A stretch of DNA of 64,000 bases, taken from the NCBI GenBank assembly GCA_032164295.1, contig JAJHTX010000006.1, forward strand, positions 124,001 through 188,000, read 5' to 3'. Both the position numbers and the translations under genes were made by a program. Within the stretch, counting starts at the first letter, position 1, and every line of letters begins with the position of its first letter. Source of the DNA: Inonotus obliquus (taxonomy: Eukaryota > Basidiomycota > Agaricomycetes > Hymenochaetales > Hymenochaetaceae). Below are positions 43,673-56,930 of the stretch, piece after piece. Under the pieces are notes generated by a model. It was not told where the DNA came from. It saw nothing but the letters and a program-made list of their open reading frames with translations, and ran no database searches.

Positions 43673-45863
43673 TTACAGCAGAGGTCCCGCAGCGCGGACG
43701 CTAATATGGACATCATTCTCATAGACGGCAAATGCTTTGATGAACATGCCAGCGAGTTTGCGCACTTCGCGGTCGAAGGCATCCCTATCTGGCCATGCAT
43801 GAATCGGGTTCAACAGTTCCCTCGGGACGCCAGGGACAGAAGTAGGGATATCCAAGTTGAACACACCGAACCTCTCGAACTCTGCCTGAGCGAGCGAACC
43901 ATTGTGCACAGCGTCGACGATTGCGCGCGTGAACTTCAGCGGGCAACGGCGGCCAGTTGGTGATGCGAAGCGACCACCTGTCCAGCCAGTGTTGATGAGC
44001 CAGCAGTTCACGTTGTGCTGCGCCATGCGCTCTGCAAGCATGGTCGCATACTTGTTCGGGTGCAGCACGAGGAACGGCGCAGAGTAGCAAGTCGAGAACG
44101 TCGGAATTGGCTCGAGAACACCATCCTCAGTTCCGGGTGTCTTGCTCGTGTATCCGGCAAGGAAGTGGTAGCTTGCTTGAGCAGGAGAAAGGCGTGAGAC
44201 AGGTGGCAGGACACCGAAGGCATCACAAGTGAGCATGATGATGTTGGACGGCTGGCGGTCAACGATGGAAGGAACGCGTGCGTTCGGAATGTAGTCGATG
44301 GGGTACGCGCAGCGCGTGTTCTCCGTGATCGAGACATCATCGTAGTCAGGCTTGCGTGTAATCGGGTCATAGACGACATTCTCGAGGATAGAACCGAAGC
44401 GGATCGCACTGAAGATTTCAGGCTCCTTTTCCGCTGAAAGACCGATACACTTGGCATAGCATCCACCCTCGATGTTGAAGACACCCTTGTCACTCCAAAC
44501 GTGCTCGTCATCGCCAATCAGTTGTCGGCGCGGGTCAGCGCTGAGAGTCGTCTTGCCAGTGCCGCTAAGACCGAAGAAGAGTGTTACGTCACCGTTCTCA
44601 ATGCCGACGTTCGCAGAAGAATGCAACGAAAGCTGCCCGAATTTTACGGGCTGGAGGTAGTGCATGACAGAGAAGATACCCTTCTTCATTTCACCGGCAT
44701 ATTCAGTACCGAGGATGACCATTTCCATACGCTTGAAGTTGATTTCGACGGAGGTGGATGACGACATGCCTTTGGTAAAGCGGTTGGCGGGGAACTGACC
44801 AGCATTATAGATGGTGAAGTCGGGCTCGCCAAATTCTGCGAGCTCCTCCTCGGTTGGCCTGATGAGCATGTTATGCTAAAGCTTCCGTCAGATGCGCGCT
44901 TTGCGTATGATTAAAAAAACATACCATGAAAAGAGCGTGGTAGGCACGAGCGCATACAATGCGGACCTTGATGCGGTAACGCGGATCCCATCCAGCGTAG
45001 CCGTCGAAGACGTAGACAAGGTCCCGAGTGTTCAGGAAATCGATGGCACGCTCACGATTGATCTCAAAGGTGTCTATTGAAATGTTAGTAAATACCAGAA
45101 TACTCCATAAATCCACGTACGTTCGTCCATCTTGATATTCACACTTCCCCACCAAATGTTGTCCTTGCTAGTCTCTTCGAAAACAATACGCTTGTCCTTG
45201 GGGCTACGACCAGTCTTCTTGCCAGAGAAGTTGATCAGCGCGCCGGAAGACGAGATCACAGCGCCCTCATTCCGGATCGCATCCTCATATAGTTGCGCAG
45301 GCGAGGCGTTACGCTTCAGCGTAAGCTTTGACATGTCAAAGCCCGCCTGCGAGAAGTAGTCGATTTGTCTGCCAATAACTGTCGGGTGTCAGTACCATAT
45401 CTCTCTGCATCTGGTAACCATAAAAGGAAATGCATAGAAGTGATTCTAGGCATCACGTGCATAAGAGCATTGTGAAATTCACTCGACTGGACGATGGAGA
45501 ACGGCCGCATACAGCCCGCAATTAAAGCAATCCGCGTACGCGGTGAACTGCGCATGATTTTTTGAGTCTGAGACCCATGATGCAAGGTCAAGACCAAATC
45601 AAACCAGTACAGTGGACCACATAGCAAACAGGGTCACGAGTACGTCGGGTGACACAGGTCATAGGTTCGCAGCGCTCCAAGGCGCCCCGAAAAATGAAAT
45701 GATGTTTGGAGAGGAGTGGCAAAGCCGAATAGAAGGAGGAGAAGATGAACTCACGAGTCGTCGTAGCATCATCAGCATTAGCCTCCTGAGCATAGCTCTT
45801 GTGGAGGATGTGAGGAGTCACGTAAGGGGTGCCAAGCTGGCGCAATCTGTTGCTGGTGGCCAT
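43673..45863 (-). CDS. PCK1: phosphoenolpyruvate carboxykinase (ATP)
   Basis: Four exons on the minus strand: 45755-45863, 45121-45378, 44925-45073 and 43673-44875; 572 residues. Hallmarks are [28 protein letters not shown], the kinase-1a P-loop [17 protein letters not shown], the metal-binding [19 protein letters not shown], and the adenine/oxaloacetate region [12 protein letters not shown]. It makes PEP from oxaloacetate with ATP, the entry step of gluconeogenesis, in the cytosol. The first intron (45379-45754) is 376 nt, seven times longer than its neighbours, so it may carry regulatory sequence. Upstream there is a large non-coding region, as is common for carbon-source-regulated genes. 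Length and all active-site motifs are normal. Confidence 0.96.
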
Positions 45864-48832
45864 TGTCGATATAGGTTTTGGAGTATGTGTATCAGGAGGA
45901 GAGGATGGAGGAGCAAAAATGTTGTGCTTTTGAGCTGCGTTATTTAGCGCAAGTAGACGGAGATGAGAGCGGTGGAGCTGTAGAGCAAGGGCAGGAGGGT
46001 CAGTACGGGGACTGGTACTGGACGTCGTGGTGAAAAGATTAAATAGCGCTGAGCTCTATGCTCGGCGCGGGGCGGGGATGAAAGGACGGAAAGTGGAGAG
46101 GAGAGAAGAGATAGAAAATGGAGTGGTCAGAAGGACGGATGGTATATAAAATAAAATCAGCCTGTAATCTCTCGGTCTTCCGCTGGCCATCCATTTGAAA
46201 CGCGATTAGGTAAGCAGACCAATCACGTCGAGGCACAAGCCGAAACAGCACTGACCGACGCATATAGTGATATGGAGAGAATTGTACTCACCCGCTGAGA
46301 GAGATGGTGGTGGATAGAAGATAAGAATGTCGATGTGGATGAACGGTGGAAGGTCCCCTTTATATGCGTTTGCATCCCATGATACCTAAACTATTTCTCT
46401 GTTAGCTGCCCAGCGATATGGAGCACCGTCTACTACAAGTCGACACCCTCAACCCGGTCTCTCCCGACAGGTCCACACAGCCTGAGCAATAATCGCGGTC
46501 CGCTCTATCAAGCAATTTATTCGTCCTCAATCAACAAGACGACGACGACGACGACAGCGACAAGGGAGCAAAGCCGCAAAGGCAAACTGTGAGGAGTCAT
46601 ACACAGTTCAGCAGCCAAGTCCGAGGTATAATCCTCCCCTTAAGCCTAAAGGAATGTATCGTCATCATCACACTCGGAGACCCTGCCCTCTGACACCAGC
46701 TTATGTAACAAACTCTTCGCCGTTGCACAGCTTCAGGACAAACCTATCGCCAATTGTCGGATTGTCTCTGCAAACGACGGAAAGCCGCCGCCTACGGAAC
46801 ATGCCCGCACTATCAATGGCGGACCGACATCGACTCAAACTGTGGATGTTTGCGGAGGACACGGTCTCACCGCCTATTTTTCACGGGACTATCGTCGGAG
46901 CTACGGCATTACGGCATCATGTGGTGTGTCGCTGAATGAGAAACGCTTGCTAGATCCGTTTCTGCTCAGTCACCCAATAACAATCGTACTCAGATGAGCA
47001 CAGGTGAGAGATTTAGTTACAGAGTTACAGAAGAATTGCGCTGAATGATTATTTCGCTCATGGTGTTGGCCAGGCAAATAAAGCGATCATATGTACCGGA
47101 GCGCAATACGCTGGTACTTCCCTCTTCGGAGAAAGTATCTTCCTCACCCGTGGCGAACCAACCTTCCCAGTCAGTCTCGGCTTCCCACGTACAGCCAATG
47201 ATCCGTCTCTCGTATCTTCCTCACAACTTACTATCTTCGTCAACTCATCCTCAGGCCACGTCAGACAATCCCAGTTTGGTCATTGGGCAAACGGTCCGAT
47301 TTCGACTTTGGGACGATGATACGAATCTCCGGTATTTGTGCTTTACTTTGCAGTACACCTTGATATACCTTAATGACAAGCTCCGGTCCTATTCTTCTCA
47401 GCGCTTCTTCGCTCTCAACTTCCTTCCGTAAACGCACGAGCCGCAGTTGCAGTTGTGCACACCTGGAATCAACCACTCACACTCAGTCTTCTTATCTATC
47501 CAGGGATACGACAGTGTGTATGCATTGTTCTCGAAACGAGCAAAGTTTAAGCCGTTTGAAGTTCGCATATCGGCCTTTTCTTAGGCGTCCAAGAATAATC
47601 CAATTCTGCGCGGATAAATGACAATGCTCTTTGGCTCTCAACCGGCACAAATCTTTTCTTGCATCACAGGGGTTGCAGGATCGGCTCCCAGCCATGGGGT
47701 GACACACTCACGCACACTCAACTCATCTATCCTAAGACTAAGAGTGCTAACGTTTGTATGCTTTGCTGCCACATCCATCGGCCCCAAGATACGCAGTAAC
47801 TGTATAAACTCTAAGCCCTTCAATTCTACCTATCGCCCGCTCATGTATGAAGGACCACGCCTTTCGACTTCTACTCCACTCTCACAATCGGAACCATGCA
47901 CGTACTTTCATACAAGCATTTTAATACAAAGCTCGAATGAATGTGATACAAGAATGAATACTCTAAGGCTAGACCTGGATGACGGAATTCATTCGATGCC
48001 CGCGAGGCAAACAGTCGCCCAACCCGAGAATAGGCCGGGATGTTCAAGATATGGAGGTTTGCACCATCGAAAAGGACTTGGGTAGTCACGCAGTGTTCTA
48101 CGAAAACCCTGATAGATGATGGAAAAGATCGATGCTTTTTCTCGTAGAGCAAATACAAAAGTGAATTGGTTTAATTTCACGTCTGATGAATTGCGTGTCT
48201 AGATCGTAATTTCCGCATCACTGAGCACCGTGGTCGAAAGTGCCAGCCATCTGCTAATTAGCACTCACCGCGTGTCGGAGATTTCTTACGGGATCCGTTC
48301 AGATTATATAATGCACACTTTCAGGATCTGGAAATAAATTACTGTAATTTCGCCTGTTTGAAAAGAACGCCAGATGAAACTTCAAGGTGTGGGTTGTTCT
48401 TGTTACTTGACCTTACTTGGTCTTGTCAGACGGTATACGGTTGCTGATTTGACCTCACAAAGCAAGATACAAGGAAGGCTAATTTGTATCTTGGGACTTG
48501 TTAATGTGTATCTCATCATCTGATTTAGCCCGATTGAAGGTCCTTGAACGCAGTGATTTACCTAACTTCTGATTATATAAGATCCTGTTACTACATGACT
48601 TGATCAAGTGGACATACGTAGAAATACATATCCAGGTGCTTTCAATAAATCGAAGCTGATATACACAAGTCAGCATCAACATCGACAGATCATTACTAGT
48701 GAGGATCCAGCACATTTCCGTGCACAAAACAGGTCAGAAAGTGGGATATACAGTAAAACGGACAGTGAAGAACAGACAAACATCACAACCGCAGAAAATG
48801 AGGATCGGACATCTCACCAGCAACGCTTCCTA
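45864..48832. other. 3-kb region with PEP carboxykinase promoter and an unexplained minus-strand open stretch
   Basis: 45864-46700 is presumably the PEP carboxykinase promoter and leader; it contains (GAC)6 at about 46540-46556. Between about 47150 and 48150 the minus strand shows partly open frames with a protein-like composition (FIQLLRILGPMDVAAKHTN, ALRRIGPELVIKVYQGVLQ), broken by stops and without clear splice joins. It may be a decayed F-box/leucine-rich type gene or a gene with introns I could not place. 48180-48830 shows nothing. Confidence 0.35.
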
Positions 48833-50261
48833 CTAGTAAGTAGATGGTATAGGCTTGGACTGGAAGCGCACAACGATAGCAGTAATGTTATCCGTAGACT
48901 CCTGCAATGCGTGCTCAACCAGTTTGCGGCTTGCAGCCTTAGGATCTGAGATGTCTCGGACCATAGTGACGGCCTCCTGATCAGAAGCAACATCCCAAAG
49001 CTAAATCACCAAACAAGCTGATTAGTTCGAACTTGGACGAGAAAGCACAATGAGACCCACCCCATCGCATGCAATAATAAGAAATTCATCATCATCCCCT
49101 AATTCAGTTTCTGTGGTGTACGGTGCGCCAACCACGAAATCTTTCATGGACGAATCGCCAAGCGAACGCGTCACTGCAAGGACACCGTTCACACGACCAC
49201 TCATGACGAATCCGCCTGCATCCATAATACGTTTCGCCTCTTGTTTATCGCTGCCTTTATGATCGTATGTTAACCGAATAGCCCGGCCTCCCCGACATAA
49301 GACTGCACGCGCATCACCTACGTTCGCAGTATACAGGACCCGTCGCAGCGAGGCATCGGCTGGTGGAGTGAATGCCCACTGGCTCCCTAATGATACTTCA
49401 GAATCCACCTTCATTTCGCCAGATTTCTCATCTCCGGACTTCTCATCTCCAGGCTTCTCATCCCCGGAACTACCCCTTAGTGACCTAATCACAGATACCA
49501 CTTGGCTTCCAGTACTGCGAAGTCCACTCTTCTTCTTTCGCTCTCCGCTTGTGCCATCTGGTGCAGGGGATGCACTGGGGCTCTCGGACTGGGATGGTTC
49601 AGGAGTCGGGTATGGTACTGGCTCCTGCACGGGTGACGCAGTTATCGTACGTTCACCCCCGGGCAGGGCGGTCACGTCAACATTCTGCCCTTCAAGGAAC
49701 GATTGATTGCCGTTTACGTCCTCTATCCGGAGAAATGCTGTGACTGCCGTGCAACCAGAATGCATCTTGTCGTTAGCTGCTGCGATGGCAGACAACGTCG
49801 AATCGACGGCATGGAATGTATAATTTAATACATCAGGAATAGGAAGGTTGGGATGTGTGCGCAGCTGGTTAAGCAGGTTTTCGTGAAAATGCTGTCCACA
49901 CCACTCTGCGGCATACTTGCCGGCGTGTCCGTCAAAGACAGCGAAATAGCCTTGACCACGAATGCGAGCAAAATCCACAACAAATGAATAGGCGTCTTCC
50001 ATCGTTCGTCGTTGTCCCTTGTCGTCATGTACTCCGATCTGGAAAGCTTGATTCCCTGGGAGATGTTGGTTTAGCATCTGCCGACAACGTCAGCCATCTA
50101 TTAATTACGCAACATAAAATACTGGGCATACACCGTGAGTGTCAGGCCCAATCGCAGTTGTGATAGACTTTGAGCGAGCATTAGGCGAGTCGGAGAATCT
50201 GGGAGGGTTGTTCTCCGCAAGCGCTGGAGTTGTCGTCGGCGATATCGTCTTTGGTCTGTCT
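48833..50261 (-). CDS. PP2C-type protein phosphatase (Ptc1-like), first exon not resolved
   Basis: Exons 50132-50261, 49061-50077 and 48833-49000 on the minus strand join in frame; a further upstream exon must supply the start. Metal and phosphate motifs are in order: GQRRTMEDAYSF, GYFAVFDGHAGKYAAEWC, SGCTAVTAFLR, YTANVGDARAVLCRGG, LTYDHKGSDKQEAKRI, GVLAVTRSLGDSSMKDFV, FLIIACDG-LWDVASDQEAV and DNITAIVVRFQS. A disordered Ser/Pro/Glu insertion of about 110 residues with repeated GDEKSGDEK lies between the TAVTAFL and NVGDARAVL motifs. It should be a Mg/Mn-dependent Ser/Thr phosphatase of stress or MAP-kinase signalling. The N-terminal piece TISPTTTPALAENNPP is low complexity. Confidence 0.88.
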
Positions 50262-51033
50262 CTGAGATAATATAATATGTTAAATCTAGCATTTGTGTTA
50301 TGCAACAGTAGGCAGACTAGAGGAGCATCCCGCGCACGAGCCAGGTATCCATCCCGTAAGCTGACTTCAACAGTGTGCAATGGGCCACATTCCCTCCGTT
50401 CATGAGAACGATTTGTACTCTCTACACATCGGACGTGAGATGAGGCATACATGCATGGAGCCCCCGGAAGCCGCTGGCTTGTCAGAAAGCCAGAGCAAAC
50501 TCAACAAGTCCCCAGACCATGATTTCCAGCCCACGGCTTGCTTTTGCACGTCCTGACTTACCCCCTCACGATAGAAGTCAATGTTAGAATGACTCACTGT
50601 ACGTTGTCCATTATGGTAGACATCTGAACGCGTCTCGCGTGATCGTTTCTCGCTGAAGTTTCGCGACTTCGTCTCCAGCAACTAAAACAATTCTTAAACA
50701 ACTTTCTCGGATATGATATGCGTTCGAAACTATGGTTTTGCGGGTAAGATTTTGTTCAGACGATGGTTGTTAAAGGGTTAAAGAGGAGGAGGCTGTGGTG
50801 TATGGAGACGCAGTGAGTGCCACAATTGGTCGGATGCTGGAGTCATTCCTCCGTTTATGGAAGGTTTTTGATGCTCGTTTTGGAAACTGATCGGCACCAA
50901 CTAAAGTACGTCATCATGCATCACGTGGGATTTGTGACGCACTTTGGAGCGCCATTGAGGGCACGATTTACACGACTACCACGACATCGACAAGGTGGAG
51001 GCCGACGTACGCGGCGCGAAGGCGAGAGCGAGC
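50262..51033. promoter_or_regulatory. divergent upstream region, PP2C / FIT protein
   Basis: Holds the unresolved first exon of the phosphatase gene (probably within 50290-50700) and the promoter of the FIT gene. No other gene recognised. Confidence 0.35.
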
Positions 51034-51953
51034 ATGGCGGAAGTACGAAGACTAACATTCGTAGTGCTCAGCAGCGCGCTACTCTTTGGAACGATCTACT
51101 CTGTAGCAAAGCACAGTTACCTTGACACGTCGGACCCACTGGTCGCCCTGGGACATGTCAAGCACCCGTTATACGATGTGTCATATTTCGCACGCAAGAC
51201 CAATATACTCAATACCGTTTTCATCAAGCGTGCTTGGGGTTGGACGACTGCCGCTTTCCTGGCTGTTTGGTTAACATATCCATACGCCAACGTCGACTCC
51301 CGGTCACGAAGGCGCGTCATGACCGGACGCGAGCGGTTAAAGAAGTGGCTCGCGGCTACCACCGTATGGCTCGTCTTCGCTGCATGGTTCTTCGGACCCT
51401 CCTTACTGGACCGGCTAACATCGTTTTCTGGGGGCGAATGTGTCGTACGACTTCCCTCGGGAAAGGTCCACTCTGTTCCGTTACAGTTCTGCTATACGCG
51501 GACTGCTATTTCTCCTTCGACGCATCCCGAGCTCTTTTTCATCCCACCGCTTGCCTTTGACAATGAAGTATTTGGAGATTGGCAGACAAAACCGCGCTTA
51601 ATGAGAGGCCATGACGTATCTGGACATATCTTCCTCTTAACAATGAGTCTACTCTTCTTGGCTGACATGATTCAACCGTCGCTTGGTCTACCTGTTCGGA
51701 GTCGATCAACTGCACACACAGTCGCCTTGACCGCTACAGCAACTCTCATGGCGGTGTGGGTGTTCTCAATTTTGACGACCAGCGTGTACTTCCACACACC
51801 TTTTGAGAAGTTGACGGGCTACGGTGAATCTCAAATTTCACATTTTTCTCTATCACATGAGAACTGACGGTTCGCGCAGCGCTCGGTCTAGCCGGATTCC
51901 TGTTCACACAGCTTCCCTTCTTTCAGGAACCAGTCCTGCAAATTAGCGCATAA
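51034..51953 (+). CDS. FIT-family lipid-droplet/ER membrane protein (FIT2/Scs3-like)
   Basis: Exons 51034-51823 and 51880-51953 (phase-1 intron), 287 residues. About six hydrophobic segments: LTFVVLSSALLFGTIYS, AWGWTTAAFLAVWLTYP, WLAATTVWLVFAAWFFG, HIFLLTMSLLFLADMI, TVALTATATLMAVWVFSILT and the last exon ALGLAGFLFTQLPFF. The two catalytic histidines of the LPP-like FIT family are visible in RGHDVSGHIFLLT and SVYFHTPFEKLTGY. Family members act at the ER as acyl-CoA diphosphatases needed for lipid-droplet budding and membrane homeostasis. The start at 51034 (MAEVRRL) is the first ATG in this frame. Intact. Confidence 0.87.
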
Positions 51954-53022
51954 TGACACCAATGATCAAACCGCTTTCTGCTTTCATACATTCCACATTA
52001 ATGTATGTACTTCTGTCGGTGCTATTTTCACAATGGGCTTATTTGTCATAGATAGGCGTGTAGTCTATTCTTGTAAAACAAACTATATAATTCAGTCATC
52101 GCACGTTCTCAACTCAGTCGAGCATCATCGTAGCAAGGACACCGGATATGAAGCAAATACATAAGTCATCCAATCATGGTATAATATGGGAAAGGCACGT
52201 TCGCTTGCAACCATGTGACGACAAATTCACGTATCCGCCGGGCTGATAGTTAGTTGCAACCCTGTTGCTTTTCAGGCGTTTGACCTTGCGGAGCCGAAGC
52301 ATTTGGGACATCGTAACAGGATATTAGTTTTGTCTTACCGATCTTCCAATGCAACAAAGCGACTTGAAACAAGAACTTTCGATCTCCCCTTCGGGTCCCG
52401 CATCCATGCGGATTTTCTTCTCAGTTCCATAAAGTTGATCATATGTCTTTTCTTCACTCTTCCCCTATCACTCGAAGTTGCCCACGCCGCATGTGGACAT
52501 CCTAACCTTCCGCCTTCTTTCGTCTTCCCCGCCGCATATCCTGGTAAACGTGCCATGCCCCACGAGCGTGTCTATTCGGTGCTTGTGCGGCTTTTGACTG
52601 GAGCTACTTAGTTGATGTGGCAGCTTTTGGGTTCTGAGGTCAGCCGGCCACTGAACGAAGCTCTGGACAGGAGCTATTTCATGAGGGCGAACAGACCGGA
52701 AATGGCAACAACGCCATAGGGAGCACCTCACCTTGCCGAAATAACTGTGGAGGCGGCACTGGGCTGCGTGACCTCCGCTGCTTCCCTGGTGAACGGATCG
52801 TCTATAAATAACAACGGCTGATCCATTAGAAGGATATGGCTAGCGATAAAAAGGATCACTTCGTGAGCCCAAGTTATCCCAGCGTCATCTGAGTTCGCAA
52901 ACCCCGTTTAACGCAGTGCATCTCGCCGTTCCCAACTTTCGTTATCACCCTCAGTCGTTCCCTTCATCGCTTCCAGTTACATGCCTAGTCAAGAGCATTG
53001 ACCACCTTAACTTCACTGAATA
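51954..53022. other. intergenic region upstream of secreted family copy 1
   Basis: About 1.1 kb with no recognised gene. The proximal part (52740-53020) includes a TCTATAAATAAC sequence at 52800-52811 that may be a TATA box, about 210 nt before the start codon. Confidence 0.4.
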
Positions 53023-54232
53023 ATGCTCACTACTGTGATCGTTTTGACGAGCCTTGCTGGCGTTCTTGTCTTTCAATCCCGCTTTGCTCATGCACTACAT
53101 GTTCGCCAACCTCAGGAGGAGCCCGACCTTAGCAAGCGTGCAGTCGCGTTCTTTGACCCAGCTGCTGGGGGAGGGTCATCTCTTGATAGCACAGGCAACG
53201 GACTCGGTGAACCTATGAACGTGCGTTCTTTCGTTTTCGATCTCTGATGTCTTTGTCTTCCATGCAAGTCTGCTTTCGATACGAGTGTAAAGTTTCCGCA
53301 TCCGGTTCTGAGTGCAGTTGAGATGGAGGACAAGACGACACAATTCCCTATCTTTTGCTCACATCTTCCTTCCATCCTTCTCTGGATTTATATAAATATG
53401 TCGCACTTGCAACTATCAGGTGATCATATCCGGCTTGAGTTCGGCAGATGTTCTCACAGACAACGGCTTCCTCAATTTCGCTCGTTCGCTCGGTTTGTAC
53501 GTATCTCCTATTCTGACTTGACGCCGCGTACTCTGCGCTGATTCGCTCGTCATGTAGTTCAAACGAATGCCTAAACCTCCACATCGGTGATCCGCAGACT
53601 GCTAACCTTGGCGATGGCAATGGGTGGAAGAATCAGACGGTAGAACTGCGCGAGGACTTTGGGAACAGTGAGTTGGGAACGTGTCTCGAGAGCCTTACGG
53701 GTGGGAACCATCTCAGGTTGGTATTCATTTCTTCTGGGATCAAATGATACTGATGACTGTTGTACGCCGACAGAGTGTTCCGACAGAATGGCCCGACGGC
53801 GAATAGCGGGGCGCTATTTCTAGCGTACGTGCCGCAATATTTCGCCTGACTATTTGTGTTCTGAGATTATGGTTTAGTGTTTCGCAAGAAGAGAACGTTT
53901 TTGAACATCATACTATCTCACCTGATGGGTACGACAAAGGACGGTGCGTTTTCTTCAGGCGTATTGCCGCATCCCATCTAATCATTCGGATTTAGCGACG
54001 CGCTCGTATCTAAAGCCATCTCTAGTCAGACTAGTTTCAACGGAGTTACGTACTCGTCGACCTCAGCAGATCTGACGAATTTGCTTCCAGTCGGCACCGC
54101 TGGTGTTAACCACGGTAAGTGGCGTGACCCTCCTAGCCATGCTATCGTATTTCTCAACCGGATCTCTTTCTTCATAATGCAGACATCGCGCTTGATGGGA
54201 TAACGAAGCTTTTGACAGTAACGATTGTCTAA
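53023..54232 (+). CDS. small secreted protein family S, copy 1, with dibasic processing site
   Basis: Exon 1 (53023-53220) gives a signal peptide (MLTTVIVLTSLAGVLVF..AHA), a short pro-segment ending SKR, and AVAFFDPAAGGGSSLDS, GLGEPMN. Following short exons give VIISGLSSADVLTDNGFLNF, ECLNLHIGDPQTANLGDGNG, GTCLESLTGGNHLR, VFRQNGPTANSGALFLA, VSQEENVFEHHTISPDGYD, FNGVTYSSTSADLTNLLP and DIALDGITKLLTVTIV (stop 54232). About 225 residues, two conserved cysteines (ECL and GTC). The SKR before the conserved domain looks like a Kex2 site. I do not know a named family; copies at 55667 and 60167 are homologous along the full length. Probably an extracellular or wall protein. Confidence 0.75.
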
Positions 54233-55666
54233 GTTATTATCCATATTTTGGGACTTTGCGATATTTATTTGGGCTGAGATTTATTCATTGCTTCGCTTTT
54301 CTTCCGCAATATAACGACTTGTTACGACGATTTTCTCTGTCCATTGGGTACGAATGATCAATAAACACGTCTCGAAGAATCTGCAAGTGATTGAGTGAGC
54401 TCTAATTCGTGACTGGTACTTGCAAATACTCTCCACTGCCATCTGACCTGAGAGATACAGGGCGGGGTTGAAGAGGATCCCTGCGTAAAAGAGGGGCTCG
54501 TGACGAGGCTGAATCACAAGGGAAGGGGAAGTCAGAAGCAAGCCGACAGGTCAACATTTCAAACGCCATTTATGTGCCGCTTATCCATAGTGCTAGTCAT
54601 AAGCCTAGCAATAGCCGTATGGCTTGAATGCATTTGTAGTTATACTGGAAGGAGGGCCATTCATTAGGATCCGCGATCAAGTCGATAACGAAACGGGCCG
54701 CTGTCGGGCCAGAGCGTGGGAGTGCCAATCCTATATGGTAAATCAGTATTGGACGACTCTGAAGATTTGATCCTACTATCATTGCTTCACAATCGATAAC
54801 TCAGCCGGTGGTCTTCAAGCTCGCCAAGCTACTTCATGAACAGGAAAGATATTTGCAGCATACAAGGCGTGCTTGAAGAAACGGGTTCCAGGCTCAGAGT
54901 AAGACCGATAGGGAAGAGAACATGGAGGAAACATAAAGGAGTAACTTGAGAGGAGTGGGGAAGAAGAATATGGATTCGAACATACGTTTTAAACACTCGG
55001 TGCTCGTGCTCAATGCTTTAGGTATCCTTGCAAGTGAACCCTTTCAGACCGGGATATCGACCCTTTCTGACCCAAGGCAAGGCACAGCCTCCGAGTGTTT
55101 CGAATTTGTCCACAGATGCATGTGTTTTCCACTTCTGATCAGGGGAGGCGCATCCTAATCTGTAACCTCAACATATATCTGCTGGAAACTCTCTGTGTCT
55201 TGCCAAGACAGCGCGTAACCGTGGCAAGGTGGAAGTAATTATATCCCTTCTCCTCTCGTGATCAGAACTTTCGAAGACGAGATGAACTCTGCTCCTAATT
55301 CTAAGATTGGTAGGGAGATTATAGAATTGTCAAGTCTATTGGTTACCCACGCGGTGAAGATTATTCTCAATAACGTCCTGGAGCCTGTAGTATGTTTTGC
55401 CTTCGTTCTCTTTTTCTTGGCGTTGACCTAACTTTGTTGTTCAGTGCGGATGCGGCTCTCATTAAACTCTTTTCTTCGTCTTGCCAAGATAAACATGAGC
55501 TGGCGTTTTCGGATGGTGAGGCAATAAATGGCCTGAGGATATGGCCTCGCACGTTCCCTAGCCTCCTGGTCACCCGTATGCATTGTTCTACGTGACGTGC
55601 TACCCCGGGTATCAACTACTGCCCATCTGTTAAGCTGACAGTAGCTGCCTCCTTACCATTCCCATC
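54233..55666. other. intergenic region between secreted family copies 1 and 2
   Basis: About 1.4 kb. No gene recognised; AT-content and short frames are as in other gaps. Confidence 0.4.
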
Positions 55667-56930
55667 ATGGCACCTTTGCGTAGTTGGATAGTGTTCTTTA
55701 TGGGGCTCATGTCCATCGGTGTGCAACTTTCTGGTGCCCTTTATGTGCCCATTCGACGGGAGTTCGATCTGCAAAGGCGCGCTGATGCTTATTACGATCC
55801 TGCAGCAGGTGGAGGTTCAATGCTTACGAATTCGAACAACGGATTTGGTGAACCGCTAAATGTTCGTCTTCCTTCTTCTTTAAGTTGGGCATTCTCTTTC
55901 ACCTTCGATAGCGTATACTGCGCTCATTCTTCTATTGAGGATGTCAGGAGGGGTTAGACACGTTGCTTTGTTACTAACTTACTATTCTATCGACTTCGCA
56001 CGTGTTGCGCCGCTTTAGGTTATCGTTTCCGGGTTGAGCTCACCGGACGTCCTTACCAACAGGGGTTTCGTCAACTACGCACAATCGCTTGGCTTGTACG
56101 TATGTTTTCCTTTCCTGAATCGCCGATCCTCCTCTTCCAACGTGTCACTTCTTTGTTGATACACCTTTCTTTCATTTAGTGACGAAGAATGCTTCAACAT
56201 CCATATTGGGACCCCACAGAGCGCGAATCTCGGTGATGGGAATGGTTGGGTGAACCAGACGATTCTCCTTCGTGAAGATTATGGGATTCCGGTGCTTGGC
56301 ACTTGCCTCCAGAGCTTGATAGGCGGGAATCACTTTAGGTAAGTAAATCCAATACTGAAGTATCCGGTAATGTTTCTGAGATGACAACTGCATCCCAAGG
56401 ATGTTCCGTCAGAACGGGACTGCTGCTAGTAGCGGTGCACTCTTTTTGGCGTACGTTTGTGTCTCTTGAAATATCCCTCTTCCGACTCACCACCGTTCTC
56501 CCGTTCTCGGATATATATACAGGGTTTCACATGAAGAAAGTGCTCTTGAGAATCATACTATTTCTCCTGATGGCTATAACGTCGGTCGGTACGTAGCGTA
56601 AGATTTTCTTTTTCTCTTTATTGAGATTATTGAAGCCATGCATATATAAAATAGGAACGAGATGGTCGCTCTTGCTATAAAGGGTCAGACGCGCTCCAAT
56701 GGAGTTACCTATTCAACAATATCTGAGGACGTGTCCGGCCTTCTAGTAGCAGGTAGTACAGGGGTAAACCACGGTGCGCGATATCTCTTTTTGTGATCGT
56801 TGCGTAGTGTTCTCATCCCTCTCTCGCCCGGGCCTACGTCGGAACCACACATGCATGATCCGCGGATTGTCGTCATTTAGATATCGCTATTGACGGAATT
56901 GTTAAAGTTCTTACAGTGACGATCGTTTGA
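55667..56930 (+). CDS. small secreted protein family S, copy 2
   Basis: Signal peptide MAPLRSWIVFFMGLMSIGVQ..GA, pro-segment ending LQRR, then ADAYYDPAAGGGSMLTN and GFGEPLN. Later exons: VIVSGLSSPDVLTNRGFVNY, EECFNIHIGTPQSANLGDGN, GTCLQSLIGGNHFR, MFRQNGTAASSGALFLA, VSHEESALENHTISPDGYN, RSNGVTYSTISEDVSGLL, DIAIDGIVKVLTVTIV, stop at 56930. Same exon structure as copies 1 and 3, including the phase-2 split of the Phe codon after SLG. Both conserved cysteines and the dibasic site are kept. Potential N-glycosylation sites NQT and NHT are present. Function unknown. Confidence 0.75.
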
